Positions 1 through 8,790 are shown, numbered from the stretch's first letter. The stretch is DNA of 64,000 nt from Emticicia fluvialis (GCF_024793945.1 NZ_JANUSD010000009.1:186001-250000), one strand, 5' to 3'. Numbers and translations: made by a program. The notes: a model not told the origin generated them from the letters alone.

Positions 1-160
1 AAACTGTATTGTTTTTTATAAAAAGTATTTAGCGCTTTAAATAGGCTAGGTACCCCAAAAACGCCTGAAAACACAACATTTAAAGTATTTAAACAAGATT
101 TCATAATCATTAATAATATTAACAATACTTTTATAAAGTATCAATAAAATAAATAGGAGA

Positions 161-814
161 GTGGCAAGACAAAAATTACCGAGGTTTATACATAATGCCC
201 AGGCAGAAAATGTAATTGAGAGAGGCAAAGAGCTTTACACAACCATTAAAGGCCGCTGGAGAGAGATATATTTCAAAAACAATAACCCCATTGTGCTTGA
301 ACTGGCCTGCGGCAAAGGTGAATATTCTATTGGGCTGGCCAGACAGTTTCCGGATAAAAACTTTATCGGAATTGATATAAAGGGCGACAGAATTGCCCGT
401 GGAAGCAAGCGAGCCATTGAAAATAACCTGAGTAATGTTGCTTTTTTGCGTACACCTATCAATTTTCTGGAAGAATTTTTTGAAGAAAACGAGGTTGACG
501 AAATTTGGTTGATACACCCGGACCCACAGCCCCGCGACAAAGAAGAAAAGAAGCGATTAACGAATCCGGCATTTCTGGCACTCTATAAAAAGATACTGAA
601 GCCTGACGGTAACTTCTTTTTCAAGACAGATAACAGCGGTTTGTTTGAATACTCACTGGGCACTATTCCTGAAGCCGGCTTCACTATCCTTCGCCAGACC
701 ACCGATTTATATGAATCAGACCTGCTGGCAGAACACTACGACATCGTAACGCATTACGAAAAGCTATTTGTAGAGAAAGGCTTTAAAATCAATTACCTGG
801 CCGCCAGGCCATAA
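161..814 (+). CDS. trmB: tRNA (guanine-46-N7)-methyltransferase TrmB
   Basis: SAM-dependent methyltransferase that forms m7G46 in tRNA variable loops in the cytoplasm. The SAM-binding motif ELACGKGEYSIGLA lies at residues 47-60, the ribose-binding acidic strand FIGIDIKGDRI at 68-78, and the family signature IHPDPQPRDKEEKKRL near 119-134 (the usual form is PDPWPK). At 217 residues it is full length. The start is GTG at 161, preceded directly by AGGAGA; no in-frame ATG lies upstream. It converges on gap, and the two share a hairpin terminator. The family call is secure; the start could vary by a few codons. Confidence 0.95.
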   Translation: MARQKLPRFIHNAQAENVIERGKELYTTIKGRWREIYFKNNNPIVLELACGKGEYSIGLARQFPDKNFIGIDIKGDRIARGSKRAIENNLSNVAFLRTPINFLEEFFEENEVDEIWLIHPDPQPRDKEEKKRLTNPAFLALYKKILKPDGNFFFKTDNSGLFEYSLGTIPEAGFTILRQTTDLYESDLLAEHYDIVTHYEKLFVEKGFKINYLAARP

Positions 815-817
815 AAA

Positions 818-853
818 CAAAAGGCCTGCTCAATGAAATGAACAGGCCTTTGT
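818..853. terminator. Bidirectional terminator between trmB and gap
   Basis: Inverted repeat AAAGGCCTG (820-828) and CAGGCCTTT (843-851), flanked by A-rich sequence on the left and TTTGTTTT on the right. It can end transcripts from either side of this convergent pair. Confidence 0.8.
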
Positions 854-876
854 TTTAAGCAAACTATATCTACCTA

Positions 877-1884
877 CTAGATAAGTGTTGCAAAGTATTT
901 TACGGTTCTAACCAATTGGCTAACGTAGCTCATTTCGTTATCATACCAGCTAACAGTTTTTACCAGTTGTTTATCACCAACGGTAACAACTTTGGTTTGC
1001 GTGGCATCAAACAAACTTCCGTAAGTAATACCAATGATATCGCTACTTACAATTTCATCTTCATTATAGCCAAAGCTTTCATTGCTTGCTGCTTTCATTG
1101 CGGCGTTAACCTCTTGCAATGTAACAGTTTTTTCAAGAACAACAGTCAACTCTGTTAAGCTACCAGTAATAGTTGGTACACGTTGCGCACCACCATCCAG
1201 TTTACCTTTCAACTCAGGCAATACAAGGCCAATTGCTTTGGCAGCACCAGTACTGTTAGGTACAATGTTAGCTGCGGCAGCTCTTGCTCTGCGTAGATCG
1301 CCTTTCGGATGCGGCGCATCTAGTGTATTTTGGTCGTTAGTGTAGGCGTGAACGGTTGTCATGCTTCCAAGCACAATACCGAAGTTATCGTTAAGGGCTT
1401 TTGCCATCGGAGCCAGACAGTTGGTAGTACAACTTGCACAACTGATGATGGTTTCGCTACCGTCAAGAATGTTGTGGTTTACGTTGTACACAATCGTCTT
1501 AAGGTCACCGGTTGCAGGTGCGCTGATAATTACTCTTTTAGCGCCGGCAGTTAAGTGAGCAGCGGCTTTATCTTTATCAGTAAAGAATCCTGTACATTCA
1601 AGTACAACATCTACTTCATGAGTACCCCAAGGAATCTCAGCCGGATTTCTTTGCGCATAGATTTTAATTTCTTCACCATTTACTATTACGCTATTGTCAG
1701 TAGACTTTACTTCGGCATCAAATCGACCCTGGGCACTATCATATTTTAGTAAATGAGCTAGTACCGAAGGACTCGTTAAATCGTTAATCGCAACTACATC
1801 AATTCCTTCCATGTTGTAAATCTGGCGATAGGCAAGTCTACCAATTCGGCCAAATCCATTAATAGCTACTTTAATTTTAGACAT
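877..1884 (-). CDS. gap: Glyceraldehyde-3-phosphate dehydrogenase, type I
   Basis: Glycolytic and gluconeogenic NAD-dependent dehydrogenase acting on glyceraldehyde 3-phosphate. The dinucleotide-binding motif INGFGRIGRLAY is at residues 8-19. The catalytic cysteine is C152 in SCASCTTNC and the catalytic histidine is about H179 in TTVHAYT. The length of 335 is normal. It has SCASCTTNC where many bacterial enzymes have SNASCTTNC, and it ends in WYDNEMSY rather than WYDNEWGY; both features recall the lactic-acid-bacterial branch. It is monocistronic. No TAnnTTTG box was found upstream. Confidence 0.97.
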   Translation of the reverse strand: MSKIKVAINGFGRIGRLAYRQIYNMEGIDVVAINDLTSPSVLAHLLKYDSAQGRFDAEVKSTDNSVIVNGEEIKIYAQRNPAEIPWGTHEVDVVLECTGFFTDKDKAAAHLTAGAKRVIISAPATGDLKTIVYNVNHNILDGSETIISCASCTTNCLAPMAKALNDNFGIVLGSMTTVHAYTNDQNTLDAPHPKGDLRRARAAAANIVPNSTGAAKAIGLVLPELKGKLDGGAQRVPTITGSLTELTVVLEKTVTLQEVNAAMKAASNESFGYNEDEIVSSDIIGITYGSLFDATQTKVVTVGDKQLVKTVSWYDNEMSYVSQLVRTVKYFATLI

Positions 1885-2326
1885 TTTAAAATATATTGGT
1901 TTAAGTGGTACGATTTTGCAAGTTAAGAAGATTTTTTCTATTCACGAAAAGAGAGCTTATTTTAAGGATTAAATATTGGTAATATTCAATGAAAGCTTCC
2001 ATAAATGCGAACGCCAACAGGTAAACCCCAGGCCAAAATAGCTTCACTTACCATAAAAGTATTATACAATTTATCATTCATCTATACGTAAGCCCCAATT
2101 TTAACGGCATAAAAGCAAAACTTTCATTTTTAAAATTGAGAAAAATTTCGTATATTAGGTAAAACGGGCATTTAAGTATTAAACCCAAACAAGGTTTAAA
2201 AACTTTAATCGCTATAGATACAATTAATTACAGCTGTATTTAGTTCAGTAAAACTCATTTTTAATCAGCCAGTTAATGATATGAAACCATTTAAACATTA
2301 TATATTTTTTTACTTTAAAAACCACA
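1885..2326. other. Intergenic region between gap and the phosphoesterase gene
   Basis: About 440 bases of AT-rich sequence between two divergent genes. I found no open frame with a convincing start and no exact TAnnTTTG box on either strand. It presumably holds both promoters and 5' leaders, but I cannot place them. Confidence 0.5.
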
Positions 2327-2869
2327 ATGAAACATTTTTTTAGCTCAGATTATCATTTTGACCACCAAAATATTCTGAGGTATGACAACAGGCCGTTCGC
2401 AACAATAGATCAGATGAACGAGGCCATTATTAAAAGGCATAACAGCCAGGTAAGCAAAGAAGACCACTTCTATTTTTTAGGAGATTTTGCATTCTCGAAA
2501 GACAAATACCGTATCGAACAACTTTTAAAGCGCCTAAATGGTAAGAAGTTCTTTATTAAGGGGAATCATGACTATTACGATACCATCAAGCTGTATGAAA
2601 GATGGGGCGAGTATCTGGGTGAACAAAAAACTATTAAAATAGACACCCAATGGATTGTTCTGAATCATTTCTGTTTGAGAGAATGGGACAGAAAACACCA
2701 CGGCAGCTGGCATCTTTTTGGGCATACGCATCATAGGCTGCCTTATGACCATGAGAATCTGACAATGGATGTAGGCATTAACGGATATGATTATTATCCG
2801 GTTGAATTTAATGAGATAAAAACCTACATGAACCAAAAGGCTAGTGAACAAAAAACTAAAGTCTACTAA
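2327..2869 (+). CDS. Calcineurin-like metallophosphoesterase
   Basis: Small cytoplasmic dinuclear-metal phosphoesterase. All five family blocks are present: D8 and H10 in SSDYHFDH, GD at 52-53, GNHD at 79-82, H114 in VLNHFC and GHTH at 132-135. At 180 residues it is a bare catalytic domain with no signal peptide or membrane segment. The substrate cannot be read from sequence; small relatives act on nucleotides, phosphodiesters or phosphoproteins. It is monocistronic, with a long AT-rich leader. Confidence 0.88.
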   Translation: MKHFFSSDYHFDHQNILRYDNRPFATIDQMNEAIIKRHNSQVSKEDHFYFLGDFAFSKDKYRIEQLLKRLNGKKFFIKGNHDYYDTIKLYERWGEYLGEQKTIKIDTQWIVLNHFCLREWDRKHHGSWHLFGHTHHRLPYDHENLTMDVGINGYDYYPVEFNEIKTYMNQKASEQKTKVY

Positions 2870-2985
2870 AATACTAAGCCTTCTAAAACTAATTTAATTA
2901 AAAGAGCCGAGCGGGTAACACCATAAAATTTGAATCCTCCTTCGTTACCCGTAACTCGCAACATCTTCAGCTCAATCTCTTCCAT
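2866..2985 (-). CDS. Possible 39-residue ORF, unknown
   Basis: An open frame opposite the space after the phosphoesterase gene, beginning MEEIELKMLRVTGNEGG and ending LVLEGLVF. It overlaps the last four bases of the phosphoesterase ORF on the other strand. The local base composition is higher in GC than the surrounding intergenic sequence, which is why I list it. It contains an 8-bp inverted repeat (CGGGTAAC and GTTACCCG, about 2909-2948). There is no recognisable family, no promoter box and an in-frame stop shortly upstream. It could be a gene relic or chance. Confidence 0.2.
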   Translation of the reverse strand: MEEIELKMLRVTGNEGGFKFYGVTRSALLIKLVLEGLVF

Positions 2986-3273
2986 CACAGCATCCTTTCA
3001 TTTATTTAGTAGCATTTTTACATTTCTTTGCTTATTGACTTAAATAATAGGTAGTTAACGAAAATTAGTAATCTAATTGCAAACTTACTAATTAGCAAAC
3101 ACACGACAACTAATCACGTTAGCTAATCAATACTAAATTGGTAATACTAAGTCTAAATTATTTAGTCTTTATTTTGCTAAAGACTTCACTATTTTTGTCA
3201 GTTTATCTGCCGGATACTCTACATTTTATAATGCTGCGTGCGTAAGGTAGAATGACTTAAAACAGGGGAGATG
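2986..3273. other. AT-rich intergenic region upstream of dapD
   Basis: Nothing coding is visible. The stretch ends in the dapD promoter at 3274-3304. Confidence 0.5.
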
Positions 3274-3304
3274 TTGTTTATCTAATAATATAGCCCTAAA
3301 TTTG
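3274..3304 (+). promoter_or_regulatory. dapD promoter (Bacteroidota type)
   Basis: TTG at 3274-3276 (-33 box) and TAAATTTG at 3297-3304 (exact TAnnTTTG, -7 box), starting 23 nt apart. Transcription would begin about 3310, giving a leader of roughly 110 nt before dapD. Confidence 0.7.
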
Positions 3305-3418
3305 CAGCAAATAGGAACGGCCAAAAAACAACTTAAAATATCCTTAAAATTATTTAGTAACAAGCACATTATCAGACGATTACATATTATTAATTAATGT
3401 TTTAAATCACCAATCTCA

Positions 3419-4228
3419 ATGTCATTAAAAACAATTATTGAAGCTGCGTGGGACGATAGAAGCCTGTTAAACGACCCGGCCACCAAGAGTGCAATTGAAA
3501 CAATTATAAGTGAAGTTAATGATGGAATTATTCGTGTTGCCAGCCCCAATGAAGATGGCAGCTGGACAACCCACGACTGGATAAAGAAAGCAATTATTCT
3601 ATATTTCCCGCTTCAGCAAATGAGTATTCAGGAAGTGGGCATATTTGAATACCACGATAAAATGAAACTAAAAACCGGATATGACCAGATTGGCGTGCGC
3701 GTTGTGCCTCCTGCTGTGGCCCGTTATGGCTCATATCTGGCTAAAGGTGTTATCCTGATGCCGTCTTATGTAAACATTGGCGCTTATGTAGATTCAGGCA
3801 CAATGGTAGACACCTGGGCTACTGTTGGAAGCTGCGCCCAGATAGGAAAAGATGTACATCTGAGCGGTGGTGTGGGTATCGGAGGGGTGCTTGAACCTGC
3901 TCAGGCATCGCCGGTAATCATTGAAGACGGCGCCTTTGTCGGGTCACGCTGTATAGTTGTAGAAGGCGCCAGAATCGGCAAAAGAGCCGTTTTAGGGGCA
4001 GGTGTTACCATAACCAGCAGTTCTAAGATTATAGACGTAAATACGGGCAAAGAATACGTTGGATACGTGCCAGACAACTCGGTTGTTATACCAGGTATGT
4101 TGCCTAAAAAGTACCCGGCCGGCGATTTTGGCGTACCTTGCGCTTTAATTATTGGCCAAAGAAAAACAAGTACTGATCTTAAAACATCATTGAATGATGC
4201 CTTAAGAGAAAATAATGTGTCAGTTTAG
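3419..4228 (+). CDS. dapD: Tetrahydrodipicolinate N-succinyltransferase DapD
   Basis: Transfers succinyl from succinyl-CoA to tetrahydrodipicolinate in the succinylase branch of lysine and meso-diaminopimelate synthesis. The N-terminal helical domain contains the DapD-typical IIEAAWDDRSLL. From about residue 95 a left-handed beta helix of hexapeptide repeats follows (for example VNIGAYVDSGTMVDTWATVG), then the conserved VSGGVGIGGVLEP-like turn (here LSGGVGIGGVLEP). 269 residues is normal for the family. It is monocistronic, with its own promoter and a strong terminator. dapF of the same pathway is at 59.2 kb. Confidence 0.96.
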   Translation: MSLKTIIEAAWDDRSLLNDPATKSAIETIISEVNDGIIRVASPNEDGSWTTHDWIKKAIILYFPLQQMSIQEVGIFEYHDKMKLKTGYDQIGVRVVPPAVARYGSYLAKGVILMPSYVNIGAYVDSGTMVDTWATVGSCAQIGKDVHLSGGVGIGGVLEPAQASPVIIEDGAFVGSRCIVVEGARIGKRAVLGAGVTITSSSKIIDVNTGKEYVGYVPDNSVVIPGMLPKKYPAGDFGVPCALIIGQRKTSTDLKTSLNDALRENNVSV

Positions 4229-4253
4229 AAACATAAATTAAAGTTATAACAAT

Positions 4254-4287
4254 AAAGGGCTGGCAGTTATTCTGTCAGCCCTTTATT
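4254..4287 (+). terminator. dapD terminator
   Basis: Thirteen-base stem AAAGGGCTGGCAG (4254-4266) with CTGTCAGCCCTTT (4272-4284), one G-T wobble, loop TTATT, followed by ATTGTTT. Confidence 0.85.
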
Positions 4288-4555
4288 GTTTACAAGCATT
4301 AATAGTGCAATTTACAATACATATACGTTACAAATGAAAATTACATAAATAAATGACTTATTTTTAATGTAATTTACTAGCAATTAGTCTATATGGACAG
4401 GTATTTACAACAATTATGCTATAAAGGCACCCAGGTAAGCTATAATAATTGATTATTTTAAATTACCGGCTTAGACACCCGGCAGAGAGATACACTAGAA
4501 ATAATTACCTTTGTTTATAGAAGAGGTTGTTTAGGAGCAGTAACTACAGAGCAAT
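4288..4555. other. Non-coding stretch between dapD and the small RNA unit
   Basis: No open frame. A weak AT hairpin (ATTACAT with ATGTAAT, about 4344-4375) is present. A plus-strand TACCTTTG at 4506-4513 has no TTG at the proper distance. Confidence 0.4.
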
Positions 4556-4686
4556 AAAAAAAGCCCAATCTAAAGCATGATTGGACTTTCTGACGATTGA
4601 ATCCCAAATTGTTGGCATTTCTACCTACAAATTAAACCTTTACTTAATTTTATCTTCAATGATCATTTTAAAAAGCACGTAAATCT
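4556..4686 (-). ncRNA. Candidate small RNA transcription unit
   Basis: On the minus strand a complete promoter (TTG from 4720, TACCTTTG 4698-4691) is followed about 130 nt later by a Rho-independent terminator. The terminator has arms AAAGTCCAATC and GATTGGGCTTT (one mismatch) and then a T7 run ending near 4556. The predicted transcript is about 130 nt and lies between dapD and the divergent XRE gene. Only two tiny frames occur in it: an 8-codon frame, and a 24-codon frame that would run through the terminator. A regulatory RNA is therefore the simplest reading. Its -7 box is the same octamer used by rnpB in this window. No known RNA family was recognised. Confidence 0.55.
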
Positions 4687-4690
4687 TTTA

Positions 4691-4720
4691 CAAAGGTAGT
4701 TTACAAGATTTAACGCGCAA
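4691..4720 (-). promoter_or_regulatory. Promoter of the candidate small RNA
   Basis: Minus-strand TTG (complement of 4718-4720) and TACCTTTG (complement of 4691-4698), starting 22 nt apart, in the same geometry as the rnpB and tRNA-Ser promoters. Confidence 0.65.
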
Positions 4721-4988
4721 GTACTATTCTACATTTTTTTTTCAATATTTCTATACAATATTAAATGTAAGATGAAATCGTCTCGTTACTCTGTCTTTCT
4801 ATTATCAGTGACACCCATCAGGTGTATTTATCCGCTTAAGATTTATATTTTCTATCTGCCTTTAAATACATAGTTAATCGTATATAAATGGTAAATTATT
4901 TAATGTGCTGATAAACAAGCATTTATGCCCTACGTCAAACCAATAGTGAACATATTTACAATAGACATTTAATTATTTACAAAAGAGC

Positions 4989-5019
4989 TTGATTTGTATT
5001 TGTAAACTATTTATATTTG
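4989..5019 (+). promoter_or_regulatory. Promoter of the XRE regulator gene
   Basis: TTG at 4989-4991 and TATATTTG at 5012-5019, starting 23 nt apart. This gives an AT-rich leader of about 85 nt. It is divergent from the small RNA promoter 270 bases away. Confidence 0.65.
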
Positions 5020-5109
5020 TACACAATAAGTTTAATATAGTTAATTCGTAGATATAAATATGTTTAATGTATTAAACAATAATAGATTACATTTATAAAT
5101 TTACAGTTT

Positions 5110-5541
5110 ATGAAATTAAACGAAAAGATACGTCGCTTTATCAATGACAAGGATTTAACTTCCACCAAGTTTGCTGATGAAATTGGAGTACCCAGACCCA
5201 GCATATCTCACATTTTATCTGATAGAAATAAGCCCAGCCTTGAAATTGTACAGAAAATATACAAAAGATACCCCGAACTGGGTTTTGACTGGTTTCTGGA
5301 AGACGAAGAAAATGAAGGACAGCAGCCCGCACAAAGCCTTAATAATCAAGCTGTTATAGCGCAAAAAAAGCCAGTTAATGGTTCGCGAGATTTAAACGAA
5401 AGAAAAAACACGGAAAATCCCCCGATGTATTCAAATCTCAACGGCTCTATTTTGCCCAATTTAGGTCACGGAAGCGTAGCAAGAATCATTGTTGTATATA
5501 CTGATGGCTATACTCAGGTTTTTGAAGCCAGCAATGCCTGA
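5110..5541 (+). CDS. XRE-family helix-turn-helix regulator
   Basis: Predicted DNA-binding regulator. Residues 3-62 form a Cro/C1-type helix-turn-helix (STKFADEIGVPRPSISHILS contains helices 2-3), followed by an acidic and then a polar low-complexity linker. The tail RIIVVYTDGYTQVFEAS (about 125-141) resembles the C-terminal strand pair seen in many Bacteroidota XRE regulators, where a consensus like I-x-x-F-Y-x-D-G-T-F-E is usual. It is 143 residues long. It stands alone between the small RNA unit and the gene-less AT-rich region, so a local target such as the small RNA or the partition genes is possible but not shown. Confidence 0.85.
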   Translation: MKLNEKIRRFINDKDLTSTKFADEIGVPRPSISHILSDRNKPSLEIVQKIYKRYPELGFDWFLEDEENEGQQPAQSLNNQAVIAQKKPVNGSRDLNERKNTENPPMYSNLNGSILPNLGHGSVARIIVVYTDGYTQVFEASNA

Positions 5542-7616
5542 TAAATTTTAGAGCCAATTGGTAAAAGGAATACAGAATATCATAAATGCCTGAAAGCTCA
5601 GCCGCCTTAGGTACGACGTAAAGCCAGATTGGTTGCAGGCAGCTACAACTGAAGGTCAGGAAGATAAATTTATACAGGTAGTACAAATGAAAAGGAATCT
5701 GAAGTATCAGCCTGTTTAAATGTATCAGAAAGATTAGTTGTAAAAAAAAGTACAGTTATAAAAAATATTACCAAAAGGTTAATCTGTGATAATAGTATGA
5801 TTGGTAATAACCAGTTAAAAAGTTTCTTACTATTCAAATTGATTAATTAAATAAAAAGATACTACAGGTTAATTATAAATAAATAGTATTGTTCATTTAA
5901 TTAGAATGGTTTTATTAATAATTACTTATCTTATTATTAAATTAAACCAGTAAGTAAATTCTAATTTAAAATTACTTACTCTTAATTATTTAAAGTTTGA
6001 AGCGTATTATATTAAATATTAAAACAGTATTATTTAATAGACATAAAACAATTATATGTTTATTTAAAATAAAAACTTATAAACCAATAAACATGGTTTA
6101 TACTTTATTTATTATTAAAACTTTACATACTAAATATTTTAAATACATTGTTTTATACTTTTTGATTGTTTTAAATGTTATAAAATAAATAAAAAGTATT
6201 TTTAGTATTATTAATTATTATACTAACTAATAAAACATTATTATAACATTAGTATAAAAAAATAGAATAATATTATACTTAATAAATGGTTTAAAATTAT
6301 TTATAGTATTCAATGAACTTTCTGCCCTTGAATTTATTGAGTTTTTGAAATGCAAAAATTTAATTGGCTTTTTCAAATCAAGCCTTACCACGAAGGTGCT
6401 TAAAGGTAACATGAAGGAAGGCGTAAGACATGTAGCATTTCATTCAGACACGGCTAAGTTTTACGAGTGTATTTATAAGCCCTGATTTATTACAACCTTT
6501 AAGTTCTATAATGTAGGGAACTTACAGAGGCAACCCTGCTCTGTTTTAGAGCGGCCAGGCTTTTAGAAGTTAACAAAGCAAGGCAGGTAAACTAAATTAG
6601 TCCAAGTGCGTGTAAGGCAGGTTTTGTGCAGGTGTATACTTATTCCTGATTAGTTAAGAATCTCCGGCTAATCAATTGAGTTGTTTAGTGATGAAGAACA
6701 AGCTGAATACCTTTTGCCAAAGTCGGCTCATTTAATTTACAGGTAATAAAAATTTGAGATTTCGTTCAATCGCCAAAGGTTCTGGTTAAAGCCTTGAGTG
6801 TGTGGGGGTCCAAAAGTAAAATGAACAACTGGTTAAATTCAATTTTCAGATTGCCTGAGCCAGGTCATTTAGGCGCTTTAAGATTTCTTGCCAGGTTTTA
6901 AAACTTCTGGTTTGCTGGTCGGTTTGCGGTGTACGAAACTTGAAAATTCAGGTTCTATCCTGAGTCTGGTTAAAACCAAGAAAAGTAGACCTGTTTTAAG
7001 GCCTCAAATAGCCGATTTAAGAAACTTTTAACCCGCCAGACGTATCAATGCCTAAACAACACACAGAAATCGCCAGAAAGGCGCATTTTCTGTTTTTTAA
7101 ATTTACCATGTACTAATAATATAAATACTACTTATTATTTTAAATATTCATTAATTACTATTTTAACTTTTAATACTTTTTATAAATTATTGTACTTTAT
7201 TTAAATATAAAAAATTAATTAAATATTAGTAAGTATAATTAAATAGGTAAGTTTAAATTTTATATAATTATTTAAATCTAACAATATTAATAGAAGTATT
7301 TGTTATTATAAATAAGTATATAATGTTATATTTTTACTGAACATTTTATTTTGTATTTACTAATGTTTTTTTTTGTATTTTATATAATTATAGAATTATT
7401 AGTTAATTGTATTAGTACAATATGCTATTATAAATACTAAACTAAATGTATATATATAATTATTTAGTATTTATTTTACTTAAATAATTTATATTTTACT
7501 TAAAACATTCTATACTTATCGTAAAGTAGTTATTATTAATAAAAGTTATTATTTTAGTATTGTTACTCCGGTTGATTTGTTCTATATTGCCACACATTAT
7601 TATTCTTATACAACCA
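5542..7616. other. Two-kilobase gene-less, AT-rich region upstream of parA
   Basis: Two extremely AT-rich arms (about 5690-6310 and 7085-7560) flank about 780 bases of ordinary composition. The right arm repeats TATATAATTAT exactly at 7261, 7381 and 7453. TTACTTA/TAAGTAA words recur in both arms. In the middle block one frame is open from 6258 to 6485 (75 codons, including NELSALEFIEFLKCKN and HVAFHSDTAKFYEC) but has no ATG near its beginning, so it may be a gene relic. The rest of the block is full of stops. I found no DnaA-box cluster and no tRNA. Confidence 0.5.
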
Positions 7617-8387
7617 ATGACAATTAGTGTAGTAAACAACAAAGGGGGGGTAGGTAAGACTACATCAACCCAGAACCTTGGTGCCGCTTTCCAGAAGTTT
7701 GCAAACGCTCGTGTGCTTTTTATTGATCTTGATGGCCAGGCCAGTTTAACCAGGTGCTTTGGTATTCTGGAAACACAGGTAGGCAAAAACCATGTTGGTA
7801 ATTATTTGAGTGGAGAGCTGCCATTTGAAAGTGTAGTGATTAATACTCCCATCGGCGACCTGCTGCCAAGTGCAGCCGAACTAAACACCAAAGAAGATGT
7901 AATTAAAGCATCACCGGTTTTTCCGTTCAACCTGAAACTGCTACTGGAGAAAATTAAAAAGAATTATGATTACATCATGATTGATTGTCCGCCCACACTT
8001 TCAGGGATGACAAGAATAGCGCTCATTGCCTGCGACCTTTACATGGTGCCACTGCAGGCAGAGTACCTGAGTTATGAAGGGCTAAGAAATTTTTTATCGT
8101 ACTCGTCAGAGCTGCAGTTAATAAGCCCTCAAACAAAATTAGGTGGTGTTTTTGCAACACGCTACAACCCGAGAATCAATAAGAAGCTGAGCAACGAGAT
8201 TATAGAAGCCACCAAAAAGCAATTAGGTGATTCGTTTTTTTCTACAACTATCAGAGACAACATTGCGATATCGGAAGCACAGGCAAGCGGACAGGATATT
8301 TTCTCGTACGCACCAGATAGCAACGGAGCAATGGATTATTATAAATTAACTAAGGAAATTCTAGACAGTTTCAACGCAAATAATTAA
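7617..8387 (+). CDS. ParA-family partition ATPase
   Basis: Deviant Walker ATPase of the ParA/Soj group, which moves DNA or protein cargo by ATP-driven binding to the nucleoid. The deviant Walker A motif KGGVGKTT is at residues 9-16 with both signature lysines, Walker A' is FIDLDGQAS at about 36-44, and Walker B is YIMIDCPP at about 119-126. I chose ATG 7617, which puts the first strand (MTISVVNNKGG) at the N-terminus as in the family, rather than an upstream ATG adding 19 hydrophobic residues. This gives 256 residues with no N-terminal DNA-binding domain. It lies 42 bases before a ribbon-helix-helix gene, as in plasmid partition operons. Confidence 0.9.
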   Translation: MTISVVNNKGGVGKTTSTQNLGAAFQKFANARVLFIDLDGQASLTRCFGILETQVGKNHVGNYLSGELPFESVVINTPIGDLLPSAAELNTKEDVIKASPVFPFNLKLLLEKIKKNYDYIMIDCPPTLSGMTRIALIACDLYMVPLQAEYLSYEGLRNFLSYSSELQLISPQTKLGGVFATRYNPRINKKLSNEIIEATKKQLGDSFFSTTIRDNIAISEAQASGQDIFSYAPDSNGAMDYYKLTKEILDSFNANN

Positions 8388-8429
8388 TAAGGTTTGCGTT
8401 ATATACTGTTCAACTAAAATTTTAGAAAA

Positions 8430-8771
8430 ATGGCAAAAAATAGAAATTTTACATTTGAAAGTTTAGTTCCAACCAAAAGTACTGAACAAGCCACAGGTAC
8501 ACCGGCTTCTGCACCAAACGGAAGCCAGCAGGCATTGATGGCATTGCAAGACAACGGGCCGTCGACCAAAGTTACATTCGATTGCCCGAATGAACTGGTT
8601 GAAACCATGAAAGATTACGGATATTGGGAAGGGATGTCGCAGAAAGATATAATCATTGAAGCGCTTGGTGTTTTCTTTGAAGAAAAGAAAATTAAAGAAA
8701 GACCAGAGAAAGTAAAAATGAGAAAGAAAGTTGGTAGAAAACCAAAGGCATTAAAGGCATTTCTTAGTTGA
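8430..8771 (+). CDS. Small ribbon-helix-helix-like partner of ParA
   Basis: 113 residues. The first 45 are polar and probably disordered. Next comes a strand KVTFDCPNEL and two helices ending near IIIEALGVFFEEKKI (about 48-92), a ribbon-helix-helix-like pattern. The tail is very basic (KVKMRKKVGRKPKALK). Position and size match the small centromere-binding partners of plasmid ParA proteins (ParG/ParR-like), so DNA binding and autoregulation are inferred. The stop codon lies inside the terminator hairpin. I see no clear homologue by eye; the fold call is from pattern only. Confidence 0.6.
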   Translation: MAKNRNFTFESLVPTKSTEQATGTPASAPNGSQQALMALQDNGPSTKVTFDCPNELVETMKDYGYWEGMSQKDIIIEALGVFFEEKKIKERPEKVKMRKKVGRKPKALKAFLS

Positions 8772-8790
8772 AATGCCTTTTTTTGTTTTT
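8753..8790 (+). terminator. Terminator of the parA operon, overlapping the last codons
   Basis: Perfect stem AAAGGCATTTC (8753-8763) with GAAATGCCTTT (8770-8780), loop TTAGTT, then TTTTGTTTTT. The stop codon TGA (8769-8771) is at the loop/stem junction. Confidence 0.9.

Noticed and set aside
4506..4513. Plus-strand TACCTTTG as promoter of a second transcript
   Set aside because: The box is exact, but no TTG lies at 21-23 nt and any transcript would meet the sRNA terminator region within 60 nt.
5997..6188. Sixty-three-residue open frame in the AT-rich arm
   Set aside because: Composition is almost purely A/T, residues are I, K, L, Y and N-rich, and there is no domain, promoter or neighbour support.
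5542..7616. Chromosomal replication origin
   Set aside because: AT-rich, but I found no cluster of TTATNCACA-type DnaA boxes and no dnaA, dnaN or similar neighbour.
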